Part shown: in pieces, positions 21,506 to 31,018 of the stretch
Layout: the number at the start of each line of letters is the position of its first letter
Numbering within the stretch: position 1 is the first letter of the stretch
Translations under genes and position numbers: made by a program
Assembly (NCBI RefSeq): GCF_002197845.1
Contig: NZ_NIDE01000010.1
Location: forward strand, 1-64,000
Length of the DNA: 64,000 nt
Direction: 5' to 3'
Source: Fimbriiglobus ruber
GTDB taxonomy: Bacteria; Planctomycetota; Planctomycetia; Gemmatales; Gemmataceae
Notes under the pieces: model-generated
The model's input: only the letters and a program-made list of their open reading frames with translations
Database searches by the model: none
Told to the model about the DNA's origin: nothing

Positions 21506-22378
21506 ATGTCGTCGCTTTATCGATCCGCCTTGCTCCTGCCGGTTTTCATGGCCGCGACAGCAGCAAGCCTTTGTGGCGCCGACCCCGCGCCGGGCGACAT
21601 CACTACCGTAAAGCGGTTGATCGTACTCCAGAAGGAGATGTCGACGGTCACGAAGGATGGTAAGACGGTCTCCGTCGTCACCGAAGTCCCGATCAAAATT
21701 GAGCAAATCATCACGCTGAACCCGAAGGCGTGCGCGGTCGTGATCTGCGACATGTGGGACAATCACTGGTGCGCGTCCGCCGCCAAGCGGTGCGACGTGT
21801 TGGCGAAGAAGGCCGGGCCGGTGGTCGAGGCCGCCCGCAAGGCCGGCATGACGGTCATACACTGCCCGTCCGACTGCATGGGCTTTTACGCGGACCACCC
21901 CGCCCGCAAGCGCGCCCAGGCGGTCAAGGTCACGCCCCCGCCGGCGGCCAAGGACTTGCCCAACCCGCCGCTCCCGATCGATGACTCCGATGGCGGCTGC
22001 GACGATGCCGGGCCGAGCAAGCAGTTTCGCGCGTGGAAGAAGCAGCATGACGCGATCGGCATCGACGCCGACAAGGATTACATCACCGACGACGGCAAAG
22101 AGGTGTACAGCATCCTCGCCGACCGCGGCATCAAGACCGTGATCGTGATGGGCGTCCACACCAATATGTGCGTCCTAAACCGGACATTCGCAATCAAGCA
22201 ACTGCGGAAGTGGGATGTTGACTGCTTGCTCGTCCGCGACCTGACCGACACCATGTACAACCCGAAGATGAAGCCGTTGGTCGCCCACGACGCGGGCACG
22301 AACCTCGTCATCGATTACATCGAACGGTACTGGTGCCCGACTATTCTGAGCTTCCACATGCCGGCAGCCAAGAAGTAA
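21506..22378 (+). CDS. Secreted isochorismatase-like hydrolase
   Basis: This 290-aa cysteine-hydrolase-fold protein has a signal peptide (ALLLPVFMAATAASLCGA). The catalytic Asp is in VVICDMWDNHW and the nucleophile Cys in VIVMGVHTNMCVLNRTF, with the cis-peptide-like segment before it; the third residue (Lys) is less certain. An insert of about 40 residues with KVTPPPAAKDLPNPPLPID separates strands, which is longer than in nicotinamidases. Family members hydrolyse amides or enol ethers such as nicotinamide or isochorismate, but export argues for another substrate. The strand, the signal peptide and the following strong hairpin (22435-22457) mark it as the last gene of this group. Confidence 0.8.
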   Translation: MSSLYRSALLLPVFMAATAASLCGADPAPGDITTVKRLIVLQKEMSTVTKDGKTVSVVTEVPIKIEQIITLNPKACAVVICDMWDNHWCASAAKRCDVLAKKAGPVVEAARKAGMTVIHCPSDCMGFYADHPARKRAQAVKVTPPPAAKDLPNPPLPIDDSDGGCDDAGPSKQFRAWKKQHDAIGIDADKDYITDDGKEVYSILADRGIKTVIVMGVHTNMCVLNRTFAIKQLRKWDVDCLLVRDLTDTMYNPKMKPLVAHDAGTNLVIDYIERYWCPTILSFHMPAAKK

Positions 22379-22434
22379 GCAGATTGGTGAGCGAGGCTGG
22401 CCCTTTACGAGCAGGAAGTCGACCTCACCCCCAG

Positions 22435-22457
22435 CCCCTCTCCGACGCGGAGAGGGG
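22435..22457 (+). terminator. Stem-loop after the isochorismatase-like gene
   Basis: CCCCTCTCC pairs perfectly with GGAGAGGGG around a GACGC loop, 57 nt beyond the stop codon. There is no T tract. The surrounding text (CTCACCCCCAGCCCCTCTCC) has the look of a dispersed intergenic palindrome, so it may be a repeat that also terminates. Confidence 0.5.
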
Positions 22458-22712
22458 AGACCGACCGAATCGCTCACGGATTGGGGCCGGCGATCCGGTT
22501 CCCTCTCTCTGGAGCCAATTGCGCTGTAGCATTCCAAGTCATCCTGCGGTGGCACACATCCTCGCGGGCGACCCGACTGCGGTTGGCGGAACGCCGACGG
22601 AGTGCCCCCAGCGCGTACCTTCTTCGCCAACGATCCCTCGCTTCTGGTGGCGTCCGGCCTCATTGGATTGTTTGTCTAACGACTCGTCGTCATAGTTGCC
22701 GCAGCGGGTCTC
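22458..22712. other. Non-coding interval beside an IS
   Basis: No coding sequence recognised between the hairpin and the stop of the minus-strand transposase. It probably includes one end of that IS, but I could not fix its inverted repeat. Confidence 0.4.
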
Positions 22713-24098
22713 CTATCCCGGTGCGGGTGCGGGGATCGCGGCGCGGGTCCGCATCGCCTCGCGAATCGCGGCTGCGATCGGTGACAGGGTCATGTTCCCG
22801 AACGACCCCTCGTACCGTTGGGCCGCCGCCAACTGGGTGGCGACCGCCAGGTGAATGACCATCACCGCCCCGACGTGGGCGTGGAACCGGCCGGACCCCG
22901 TCACCTGCCCGTCGTCCAATCCCCAGAAGACTTTGAGCCGGGCGTTCACCCGCTCGACCGCCGTCCGTCCCTTGTACCGTCGCTCGAACTGTTGGGTCGC
23001 CCGGGGGATCGGTGGGAACCGCCGCAGGTCGCGTTCCTTCGGGACCCGGACGGTCATCCCGTACGGGTTGCCGGCGTTGCACTTTTCCTGGCTCCCGCAG
23101 ACGAACCCTTCGACGATGGCCGGGCACCGGTACTTCAACGTCCCCCGGTCCCGCTCGTGGCCGGCGTAACTCATGGCCCGGCGGACCGGGGTCGGCCGGG
23201 TCGTAGCAGAACACCGTGCCGGCTTCATCGTGGACGATGTGGAGGGGATTCGCCCGCCGAGAACGTTCTCCTGCTCCCCGTCCTTCGGCCAACAGTGGCG
23301 GATCTGGATGACCGGCCGGATACCCGCGGCATCAAGGCTCTCGTGGACCTTGATGTCATCGGCCGCCTGGTCGTACGCCAGGGTTTCGATGCGGTCGTCG
23401 GGCAGATTCGCTTGGGCCTGATCGACCGGGGCCGCGATCCGCTCATTGTCCCCGGCGTTGGTATCGGTCACGCGGCACGCGAGCGTCACCTCGTGCCGCA
23501 CATCGACGAGCAAATGGAGCTTGTACCCGAACCACTCGACGATCTTGGTCACCACTCCGTCGTCGTCTTTGTACTCCTTCTTTCCCCCACTCGGCTGGGG
23601 CAACCCCTGGGCGACCTCGGCGGCCACGCGGGTCGGATGGGGATCGGGCTTCCCGGACAGGGCGGTCGAATCCCCGGCCGTGTGCCGACCCAGATCGGGG
23701 ACGGCCGCCCCGAGGGCGCGGACCAGAACGTCGCACGCCTCGCGGACGAGTCCGAGGTACGGTTCGGTCCCGAGGAAGGTCAGGAACCGGGTCAGATTCC
23801 ACCCGTGGGGGACATCGTCTTCCCGCTCGATGCCGATGACGAGTCGGAGCCCCGCATTGCGGCGGAGTTCGGCCAAACAGGCTTCCCTGGTGACGTGCCG
23901 GCGGAGGATCGCGACGAGCAGAACGCCCCACAGGACGTGGACCGGATACCGGTTGCATCCGTTGTGGCGACGGTCGCGGAGGGCGGTGAGGAGGGCGTGG
24001 CCGGGGATGGTGGCGAGGGTGTCGCGGATGGCCTGAAGGGACGGCGAGTCGTCGAGTTCGTCCCACGCGAACAGGGGTTTGGTGGCGGAAATCCGCAT
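22713..24098 (-). pseudogene. IS1182/IS5-like DDE transposase, internal frame slip
   Basis: From ATG 24098 (MRISATKPLFAWDEL) the protein has DDE features: Asp in HTAGDSTALSGKPDP, Asp in IETLAYDQAADDIKV and Glu in AVERVNARLKVFWG, with the usual C-terminal VMVIHLAVA helix. Near 23235-23190 the frame reads nonsense, while the adjacent frame gives LHIVHDEAGTVFCYDPADPG, the expected sequence; after that the original frame resumes at AMSYAGHERDRGTLKYRCP. Two compensating indels alter about 15 residues in a cysteine-rich insert. It may be inactive, though the catalytic residues remain. An upstream in-frame extension to 24215 looks non-coding. Confidence 0.7.
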
Positions 24099-24364
24099 GG
24101 CTGTCTCCGGGGGAAAAAAGGCTCCCCCAGTCCGACGCGCAAGAGAGCCCCGCCTAACCGGGAACGTGGGGTAAAAATCGTAAAAAATGACGATTCCGGA
24201 GACGACGGGCGTCAAAACCCCGTGCGGGTTGGGGGAGAGCCATTTCCAGACGAGAGAACCGGCCTCGAATTACAAGGGAATTTAGAGACGCGCAGTTGGC
24301 TCCGAAATGGAGCCTCACCATTCAACCCCAATGACTGGTAGAGTATTTTCACGCCGCTGCCTTA

Positions 24365-24727
24365 TTGCGCACACGGTACGTGGTGGCGGAGAAGGTGATC
24401 CTGGTGTGCGACAACTTGAACACGCTCACGATCGGCGCGTTTTATGAGACGTTCGATGCGGAAACGGCCCGTGCGTTGGTCCGCCGTCTGGAATTCCGGC
24501 ACGCGCCCAAGCACGGCAGTTGGTTGAACATTGCGGAGAACGAGTTGAGTGCGATGACGAGTCAGTGCGTCGGCGAACGTCGCTTTGGCACAATCGCGGA
24601 GTTGAAGGAGGAGACGGCGGCTTGGCACGAGCACATCAACGACAAGCAACGGGGCGTCGATTGGCAATTCCGCATCGACGATGCCCGGCTCAAGCTGAAG
24701 TCGGTTTACCCTAAAATCGTAACTTGA
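24365..24727 (+). pseudogene. IS630-type transposase C-terminal fragment
   Basis: This 120-aa C-terminal DDE part has VCDNLNTLTIGAF (second Asp) and FRHAPKHGSWLNIAENELSA, where the catalytic Glu follows NIA, as in IS630-family enzymes. The N-terminal half with the HTH and the first Asp is missing upstream, where sequence next to the IS1182-like copy begins. Inactive remnant. Confidence 0.7.
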
Positions 24728-24734
24728 CATCGGA

Positions 24735-24893
24735 CTAGCCGCGCACCTTCCCAGCGGCAGCCCGAAGCACTTCTGCTTGGCTGGTCAAATGGCGGTAGCC
24801 CTTGAGCAGCATGGCTGTGCCAGAGTAGACGAGCCAAGCGACACGGACGTTTCTCAAGAGTTTGCCGGCCGGATGTCCCGCCGTCTGTGAAGT
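24735..24893 (-). other. Open frame directly behind the speA stop
   Basis: In the same frame as speA and immediately after its TAA, 52 sense codons read through to a TAG at 24735. They have a protein-like translation, including LLRNVRVAWLVYSGTAMLL and KGYRHLTSQAEVLRAA. There is no obvious start except an internal ATG. It may be the remnant of another gene's 3' end, a small ORF, or a readthrough tail. I recognise no family. Confidence 0.25.
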
Positions 24894-26846
24894 TTACGGT
24901 TCTTCCAGGTAGGTGTAACCTGCTAGCCCGTTTTCGTAGAAGCCGAGAAATTCACGCGATTCCTGGACCGACAGTTTGCCGTTGCGGACCGCCCGCTCGA
25001 CATCTTTGCGGACTCGGTTCGTCAGGATCTCGGCGTTGTACTGGACGTAGTGCAGCACTTCCGTCACCGAGTCTCCTTTGATGACCGTGTCCACGTTCGC
25101 GGTCCCGTCCGGCTCCATCGTGACGTGGACGGCGTTCGTGTCGCCGAACAGGTTGTGGAGGTCGCCCAGAATTTCCTGGTAGGCGCCGAGCAGGAACGCC
25201 CCGAGGTAGTACGGTTGGCCCTCCGTCACCTGGTGCAGTTCGAGTGTGCTTTGCACGTCGCGTAGGTCGATGAAACGATCGATCTTGCCGTCCGAGTCGC
25301 AGGTGATGTCGCCGAGGACGGCGCGGCGGGTCGGGGACTCGGTCAGTCGGTGGATCGGCATGACCGGGAAAAGCTGGTCGATCGCCCACGAGTCCGGCAT
25401 CGACTGGAAAACGGAGAAGTTGCAGAAATACGTGTCCGAAAGGATCGTGTCGAGGCCTTCCAACTCTTCGGGCACGTAGTCCAGTTCCTTCACCAATCGC
25501 TGAAGTTTTCGGCCGAACGCCCAGTACAGCCGCTCGGCCGTCGCTCGTTGTTCGAGCGACATGTGGCCGAGGGTGAACAGGTTGAGTGTGTTCTCCATTT
25601 GCTCGACGGCGTCGTGGTAGCTCTCGATGAAGTTTTTCTTGTTCAGGTCGCGGTAGATGCCGAACAGGTCGCGGATCGGCGCGGGGGCGTCGGCCGCGAC
25701 TTCGGCCGGCGCGTCGCAGCGGTCGAAGTTCGAGGTACCGAGGACGTCGAACACGAGCAGCGAGTGGTAGGCGACGACCGCCCGCCCGGACTCGGAGATG
25801 ATCGTTGGGTGCGGGACGCCGGCTTCGTCGCACACGGTCTTGATGCGGAAGACGACGTCGTTCGCGTATTCCTGAAGCGTGTAATTCGTTGACGATTCAA
25901 AGTCCGTCTGCGACCCGTCGTAATCGATCCCGAGCCCGCCGCCGACGTCGATCATGGTCAACCCGGCTCCGAGCCGGTGGAGTTCGACGTAGATCCGGGC
26001 GGCTTCGTTCAGGGCGTCCTTCACCTTGCGGATGTTGGACACTTGGCTGCCCATGTGGAAGTGGGTCATCTGGAAGCAGTCTTGGAGCCCGCGGGCTTTC
26101 AGGTACTCGAACGCCTCGATGACTTCGGTCAGCGTCAGGCCGAACTTGGACCGGTAGCCCGCGCTGCCGCGCCACCGCCCGGTGCCGCGGGTCGCCAGCT
26201 TGACGCGGACGCCGATCGGCTGCCGGACGCCGAGCTGTTCCATGTGTTTGACGATGAGTTCCAGCTCCGAAAACTTCTCGACCACCGGGATGATGTTCTT
26301 CCCGATCTTGCGGGCGAGAACCACCATCTTGATGAACTCGTCGTCCTTGAACCCGTTGCAAATGATCGGGGTGTCGTCGCCGCCGTTGGTGACGGCGAGG
26401 ACGGCGAGCAGTTCCGGTTTACTCCCGGCCTCCAACCCGAACCCGTACGGGCGGCCGAACGAGAGGACTTCCTCGACGACGTGCCGCTGCTGGTTTACCT
26501 TGATCGGGTAGACGCACGAATATTTGCCCTGGTAGGCGAACTCGTCGATCGATTTCTTGAACGCCTCGGCGATCTCGCCGATCCGGTGGCGGAGGATGTC
26601 GGTGAAGCGGAGCAGGATAGGGAGTTGAATACCGCGGTGCTGGAGTTGGTCGATCAAATCCTTCAGATCGATGGCCTGTTCCGGATTTTTGTCGGGGTGG
26701 ACGACGACGTGACCCGCGGCGTTGACCCCGAAATACCCCTTACCCCAGTTGGCGACCCCGTAGGTTTCGGCCGCGTCGGACGTGGTCCAGGTGCGGCCGA
26801 CGTCCGCGCTGTCAGGGGTCGTCCGCCGGTCGAGCAATTTGCCCAT
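24894..26846 (-). CDS. speA: Biosynthetic arginine decarboxylase
   Basis: This 650-aa PLP-dependent fold-III enzyme converts arginine to agmatine, the first step of polyamine synthesis in the cytoplasm. The N-terminus has WTTSDAAETYGVANWGKGYF, typical of SpeA. The PLP lysine is Lys116 in CVYPIKVNQQRHV. The glycine-rich phosphate loop is MIDVGGGLGIDYDG, and the barrel ends at SESGRAVVAYHSLLVFDV. The C-terminal region has NLFTLGHMSLEQRATAERLY and the catalytic FCNFSVFQSMPDSWAIDQLF. Length matches the family. ATG 26846 (MGKLLDRR) is preferred to the upstream frame, whose translation is not protein-like. No agmatinase or ureohydrolase lies beside it. Confidence 0.95.
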   Translation of the reverse strand: MGKLLDRRTTPDSADVGRTWTTSDAAETYGVANWGKGYFGVNAAGHVVVHPDKNPEQAIDLKDLIDQLQHRGIQLPILLRFTDILRHRIGEIAEAFKKSIDEFAYQGKYSCVYPIKVNQQRHVVEEVLSFGRPYGFGLEAGSKPELLAVLAVTNGGDDTPIICNGFKDDEFIKMVVLARKIGKNIIPVVEKFSELELIVKHMEQLGVRQPIGVRVKLATRGTGRWRGSAGYRSKFGLTLTEVIEAFEYLKARGLQDCFQMTHFHMGSQVSNIRKVKDALNEAARIYVELHRLGAGLTMIDVGGGLGIDYDGSQTDFESSTNYTLQEYANDVVFRIKTVCDEAGVPHPTIISESGRAVVAYHSLLVFDVLGTSNFDRCDAPAEVAADAPAPIRDLFGIYRDLNKKNFIESYHDAVEQMENTLNLFTLGHMSLEQRATAERLYWAFGRKLQRLVKELDYVPEELEGLDTILSDTYFCNFSVFQSMPDSWAIDQLFPVMPIHRLTESPTRRAVLGDITCDSDGKIDRFIDLRDVQSTLELHQVTEGQPYYLGAFLLGAYQEILGDLHNLFGDTNAVHVTMEPDGTANVDTVIKGDSVTEVLHYVQYNAEILTNRVRKDVERAVRNGKLSVQESREFLGFYENGLAGYTYLEEP

Positions 26847-27187
26847 CAGAACGCGCCTCGATTTCCGGGAGCCAGGGGGGTAGGGGCCGGGCATTTGGGG
26901 CACGGCACTCGGGTCCAGACGGCCACTATCATATGTCCGGCCGTGACCCGTGCAATGCACCGTGTGCGCGGTTCGGAAATCGTTTGGCTTTCGAACCCGA
27001 TGAAAGACGAGTCTGCGCGACCACACTCTCCCACGACTAGGCCAGGGCTCGCCCCAAATTGTCCGCGGGACACTTCTCAACTTCCCCGCACACGCGGTAC
27101 AATCCATCAACTCTGTGTCGACCCAGTACGCTCGCGCCGCATTCGGCCCGCACGGGTTCCGGCCCGCATTACGGAGGACACCCGATC

Positions 27188-27877
27188 ATGCCCAGCCCGT
27201 TCCCCGGGATGGACCCGTTCCTCGAACACCCCAAAATTTGGGCGTCGTTTCAGCATTACATGACGGCCGCCGTCTACCAGCTGTTGCTCCCCGGGTTGGT
27301 CGACCGGTATCGTGCGAAGCTCAACGCTCGGCGGTACGCGTCGGAAACGCCTTTGTTCACATCGATCCTCCGCGAGGAACACGCCGAGGAGTTCATCGAG
27401 ATCTCGTCGCGGACCGACGGGCGGTTGGTGACCCTGGTCGACGTGGTGAGCCCCGCGAACAAAACGACGCCGGCCGGCCGGGCTGCTTATCTGGCGACGC
27501 GGGCACGGGCCGTCGCCCAGCGCGCCGGGGTCGTGGAAATCGATCTCGTGACCCAGGGCAAACCCACCCTCGACTTTTCCCGCGACGGGCTACCGGAATA
27601 CGACCACGCGATCACCGTTACGCGCGGGGCGACGCCGGACCGCTACGAAATTTACACGGCGACGATCCAGAAGCGGCTGCCCAAGTTTAAACTCCCGCTC
27701 GCGGCCGACGACCGGGATACCGTCTTTGATTTGCAGGTGGCCTTGGTCCGGGGTTACGAACAGGGAAATTTCGAGAAGCAACTGAATTACACCGGCCCAC
27801 TCCCTGCGGACGTGAAACTCACCGACACCGCCCGGGCGTGGGTGGATACCTGGCTTAAACAACTCAATGTCAAGTGA
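27188..27877 (+). CDS. DUF4058 family protein
   Basis: This 229-aa protein begins MPSPFPGMDPFLEHPKIWAS, the signature opening of DUF4058, and keeps VTLVDVVSPANKT and VEIDLVTQGKP. The family is widespread in planctomycetes and cyanobacteria, often in many copies, and resembles a nuclease-like fold; its function is not established. ATG 27188 is fixed by the conserved opening. It is divergent from speA and isolated from the next gene by about 280 nt. No signal peptide or membrane segment. Confidence 0.85.
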   Translation: MPSPFPGMDPFLEHPKIWASFQHYMTAAVYQLLLPGLVDRYRAKLNARRYASETPLFTSILREEHAEEFIEISSRTDGRLVTLVDVVSPANKTTPAGRAAYLATRARAVAQRAGVVEIDLVTQGKPTLDFSRDGLPEYDHAITVTRGATPDRYEIYTATIQKRLPKFKLPLAADDRDTVFDLQVALVRGYEQGNFEKQLNYTGPLPADVKLTDTARAWVDTWLKQLNVK

Positions 27878-28155
27878 GCTGGCTTTCTAAGTCGCTGCAC
27901 CAGGTGGCCGACGATCGGCTCTCTCCGAAAATGCCGAGTTTGCGTGTCGAAGAAAAGTAGGAATGCTATTTCATCTCTCAATTTGTCTTCGGGGGGTTCA
28001 TTTTTCTGCTCGGGTCGAATACTCCAGGCGGAATACCGAGTTCTTGGGGAATTCTTTTCCGACGATATTCAGATGTCGAACTCCCCAGAGTGTACACTTA
28101 TCCCAATCGTCCTCTGGCCGTGTTCATCCGGTCAGCCGTGCCACAGGATTCGGCC

Positions 28156-30429
28156 ATGTTCCCGGTTCCGTCCCCGCCAATGAATTCCGACTTGAACACG
28201 AACGAATCCGACCTCGCCGCCGCCGTTCTCGGCAAGTTGTTGACGACGGGAGCGATCCCGGCCGACGCATGGGACCAGGTTCCTCTCGTTGGTCGCGAGG
28301 CATTGGCCCGGCAACCCAACTTACATGCGTTGGCGGACGCCCTACTCACCCGGCGGCTCGTGACTCCGTATCAGGCCGGCCGGATCCGGGCCGGCGTGGT
28401 CAACGGGCTCGTCCTCGGGAATTATCGAATTCTGGGCAAGATCGGGGCCGGCGGGATGGGGACCGTGTTCCGGGCCGAGCACAAGAAGCTCAAAACCCCG
28501 GTCGCGGTGAAGGCGATGTTCGCCGACGGGGCGCCCGGCCACCGGTTGGGGATCGAGCGGTTTTTTGTCGAGGTCCGGGCGGTCGCCGCCCTCCGGCACC
28601 CGAACGTGGTCGCCGCCGTCGACGCGGGCGAGGAACCGCACGCCGGGCCGGACGGGGAAAACGTCCCATACCTCGTGATGGAATACGTTCCCGGGAAAAA
28701 CCTGGACGATTTGGTCACGAACGAGGGCCCGCTTTCGATCGCCGTCGCGTGTCAGTACGCCTACCAAATCGCGGACGCACTGACCGAGGCCCACGGGTAC
28801 GGCCTGGTCCACCGCGACATCAAGCCGTCGAACGTCCTCGTCACCCCGGACGGGCGGGTCAAGCTGCTCGACTTTGGTGTGGCCCTTCTCCCGAACGTGG
28901 ACGGCCGGCTGACGAAGGACGGCGCCCGACTCGGAACGGTCGGGTACATGTCCCCGGAACAAGCCCGCAACCCGCGGGACGTGGACGGCCGGGCCGACGT
29001 GTTCGGGCTAGCCGCCACCATGTATTTTGCGCTGACCGGCCGCGACCCGTTCATGCCGCCGGTCGGGGCGGCGGCCGCGACCCGCCCCCCGTCGTTGATC
29101 GACGCCCGCCCGGACGCCCCGCCGGCGTTGGCCGTCGCCCTCGACCACATGATGGCACTCGACCCGGCCGCGCGGACTGAGACGGCGGCGGCCGCGATGC
29201 GGGAACTGGCCCCGTTCCTCGGGTGGTCGGCCGCCACCGGCCCGGCCCCGCGCATCCCGTCGAAAATCAACGCCCCGATCCCCCGTGACGCGATCGCTCG
29301 TCCGTCGTCGGCGGGGACCGACAAGTCGGCCCGCGGGCACCGCATCCTGATCGTCGACGACGAACACGCGGTCCGCCGCGTCTGTCGGCTCGCGCTCCAA
29401 CCCGAACCGTTCACGTGCGACGAGGTCACGAACGGCCCGGACGCCGTGGCGTTCGGGCTCGCCGGTGGGTACGACCTGATCCTCCTCGACGTCGACCTGC
29501 CCGACCTGGGCGGGGAGGAAGTCCTTCGCAAGCTCCGCGCGCACCCGCCGGCCCCGCACTTGAAGATCATCATGCTCTCGGGCCGGGCGTCCGGGGACGA
29601 CCTGTCCCGCCTGCTGTCGTCAGGCGCGGACGACTACCTGGCCAAGCCGTTCAGTGTCGTCCAGCTCCGGGCCCGGGTGAAGGCCGCGATCCAGCTCAAG
29701 GAAGCCCAAGACCGGTCGGACACGCTCACCCGGCACCTCGCCTCGGCGAACAGCGAACTGGAACGCGCGCTCACCGCGCGGGACGGCGAGCTGATTCATG
29801 CCCGCGGGGCGCTCGTCCTGGCGATGGCCAAACTCGTCGGGCAGCGGTCGACCGAGACGGGTCCGCACCTCATCCGCATCCAGCGATATTGCCGGGTGCT
29901 GGCCGCCGCCGCGGCCGCGACGCCGGCGTTCGACGCCCGACTCGACACCACCTTTGTTCAAACGGTCGAGTCCGCCGCCCCGCTTCACGACATCGGTAAG
30001 GTCGCGGTTCCCGACCACATCCTGAACAAGCCGGGCAAGCTGACGGAAGAAGAACTGGAGGTGATGAAGGCGCACACCACCATCGGCGCGGAGACGCTGG
30101 CCGAGGTGTGTTCCCGGTATCCGTTCGCGACCGGCTTCTTCCACACGGCGATCGAGATCGCCCGCCACCACCACGAGCGGTGGGACGGCACCGGCTACCC
30201 GGACCGACTGGCCGGCGAATCGATCCCGCTCTCGGCCCGCCTGGTCGCGATCGCCGACGTGTACGACGCACTCCGGTCGCGCCGCGTTTACAAGCCGGCG
30301 TACTCCCACCAGACCGCGGTCGAACACATGCTCGACCGGTCGGCCGGCCACTTCGATCCGGCCCTCGTCGACGTGTTCCGCCAGGTCGCCCCGCAGTTCG
30401 ACCGCGTTTTCCGGGACGCGAGCGACTGA
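28156..30429 (+). CDS. Ser/Thr kinase-receiver-HD-GYP fusion
   Basis: This 757-aa cytoplasmic signalling protein has three parts. A Hanks-type kinase (about 90-345) shows GKIGAGGMGTVF, the Lys in VAVKAM, HRDIKPSN, DFGVA and GYMSPEQA. A receiver domain (about 395-515) shows ILIVDDEHA, the phospho-acceptor Asp in LILLDVDLPD, and YLAKPF. An HD-GYP domain (about 548-750) shows HDIGKVAVPD, the metal-binding HHH region and RWDGTGYPDRLAG. All key catalytic residues are present, so it could phosphorylate Ser/Thr, receive a phosphoryl group and hydrolyse cyclic di-GMP. The first about 85 residues match the N-terminal helical region common in planctomycete kinases. ATG 28156 is the most plausible of several in-frame starts; 28180 is possible. 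It appears monocistronic. Confidence 0.9.
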   Translation: MFPVPSPPMNSDLNTNESDLAAAVLGKLLTTGAIPADAWDQVPLVGREALARQPNLHALADALLTRRLVTPYQAGRIRAGVVNGLVLGNYRILGKIGAGGMGTVFRAEHKKLKTPVAVKAMFADGAPGHRLGIERFFVEVRAVAALRHPNVVAAVDAGEEPHAGPDGENVPYLVMEYVPGKNLDDLVTNEGPLSIAVACQYAYQIADALTEAHGYGLVHRDIKPSNVLVTPDGRVKLLDFGVALLPNVDGRLTKDGARLGTVGYMSPEQARNPRDVDGRADVFGLAATMYFALTGRDPFMPPVGAAAATRPPSLIDARPDAPPALAVALDHMMALDPAARTETAAAAMRELAPFLGWSAATGPAPRIPSKINAPIPRDAIARPSSAGTDKSARGHRILIVDDEHAVRRVCRLALQPEPFTCDEVTNGPDAVAFGLAGGYDLILLDVDLPDLGGEEVLRKLRAHPPAPHLKIIMLSGRASGDDLSRLLSSGADDYLAKPFSVVQLRARVKAAIQLKEAQDRSDTLTRHLASANSELERALTARDGELIHARGALVLAMAKLVGQRSTETGPHLIRIQRYCRVLAAAAAATPAFDARLDTTFVQTVESAAPLHDIGKVAVPDHILNKPGKLTEEELEVMKAHTTIGAETLAEVCSRYPFATGFFHTAIEIARHHHERWDGTGYPDRLAGESIPLSARLVAIADVYDALRSRRVYKPAYSHQTAVEHMLDRSAGHFDPALVDVFRQVAPQFDRVFRDASD

Positions 30430-30761
30430 CGCCCGGGTGCGACGTTAACGGGGCATCCCGGGTTGACGTTGGGCATAATCCAACGAAGGGCGTCTGCTGT
30501 GCGACCCCTGGAAATTGACCCTACTGCCGACTCACACGACGAACCGAAGCACCACCCTCAGAATCGCCTTTCCTCCGAGTCCAAGCTCCGCCGCGGCAAG
30601 CGACACTGCCCACTTTGCCTGGCTGCGCTGAAAAAGATCGCGGGTCGCACAAGGCTGATGCGATCTTGCTCCGTTGTCGGACCCATTGTCTAGACCAAAA
30701 AACCGCCGTCCTTAGCTACACTTTGGGGGAGGTGGTCTCACGCGTCGACCCGTTCTGCCGG

Positions 30762-30817
30762 ATGGTTTTTGCCCCGAAGCCCTTCACCCCGCGGAGGGCT
30801 TCGGGGCGGAAAACCAT
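30762..30817. terminator. Long inverted repeat, possible bidirectional terminator
   Basis: A perfect 12-bp stem (GCCCCGAAGCCC with GGGCTTCGGGGC, 30771-30782 and 30796-30807) is extended by ATGGTTTT/AAAACCAT (30762-30769 and 30810-30817). The T and A tracts on the arms suit a bidirectional terminator between the kinase gene and the converging IS3 remnant. It is about 330 nt past the kinase stop; the rest of 30430-30821 holds no gene I can recognise. Confidence 0.5.
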
Positions 30818-30821
30818 CTCC

Positions 30822-30977
30822 TCATCTCCCCGACGTCCCCTCGTACACGGCCGCGGGCGTCTGGTAGTCCAACGACGGATGCAATCGCTGCCCGTTGTCG
30901 AACGCGAAGTACGATCGTAACCCACTCGTCAGTTCCGGGACCGACTCGTACCCCCGCAGGTACACGTCCTCGTACTT
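30822..30977 (-). pseudogene. IS3-family transposase (OrfB) C-terminal piece, first copy
   Basis: Reads KYEDVYLRGYESVPELTSGL and then RSYFAFDNGQRLHPSLDYQT to a TGA at 30824-30822: the end of an IS3-family integrase-type transposase after the catalytic Glu. The upstream portion of the same gene lies at 33477-33764 (RLWRSLK), separated by the recombinase element. Joined at AAG the two halves read ...LWRSLK-YEDVYL..., as expected for an uninterrupted gene. Confidence 0.85.
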
Positions 30978-31018
30978 GGACGAGGCATCATTTCCCTCCA
31001 CTCTGCGAATGTGTTGTC
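30978..31018 (-). repeat. Right terminal arm of the serine-recombinase element
   Basis: On the minus strand GACAAC starts exactly 41 nt before the crossover dinucleotide AA (30977-30976). The same 41-nt spacing is seen at the other end (33436-33476) and in the second copy (57881-57921). It also encodes the last residues of the recombinase. Confidence 0.7.

Noticed and set aside
19536-21611. Open frame of 691 codons on the plus strand
   Set aside because: Overlaps ThuA and HpcH/HpaI in another frame; the translation is low-complexity and lacks any family motif.
30463-30920. Two short plus-strand frames after the kinase gene
   Set aside because: No motif, no ribosome-binding site and overlap with a hairpin and the IS3 remnant.
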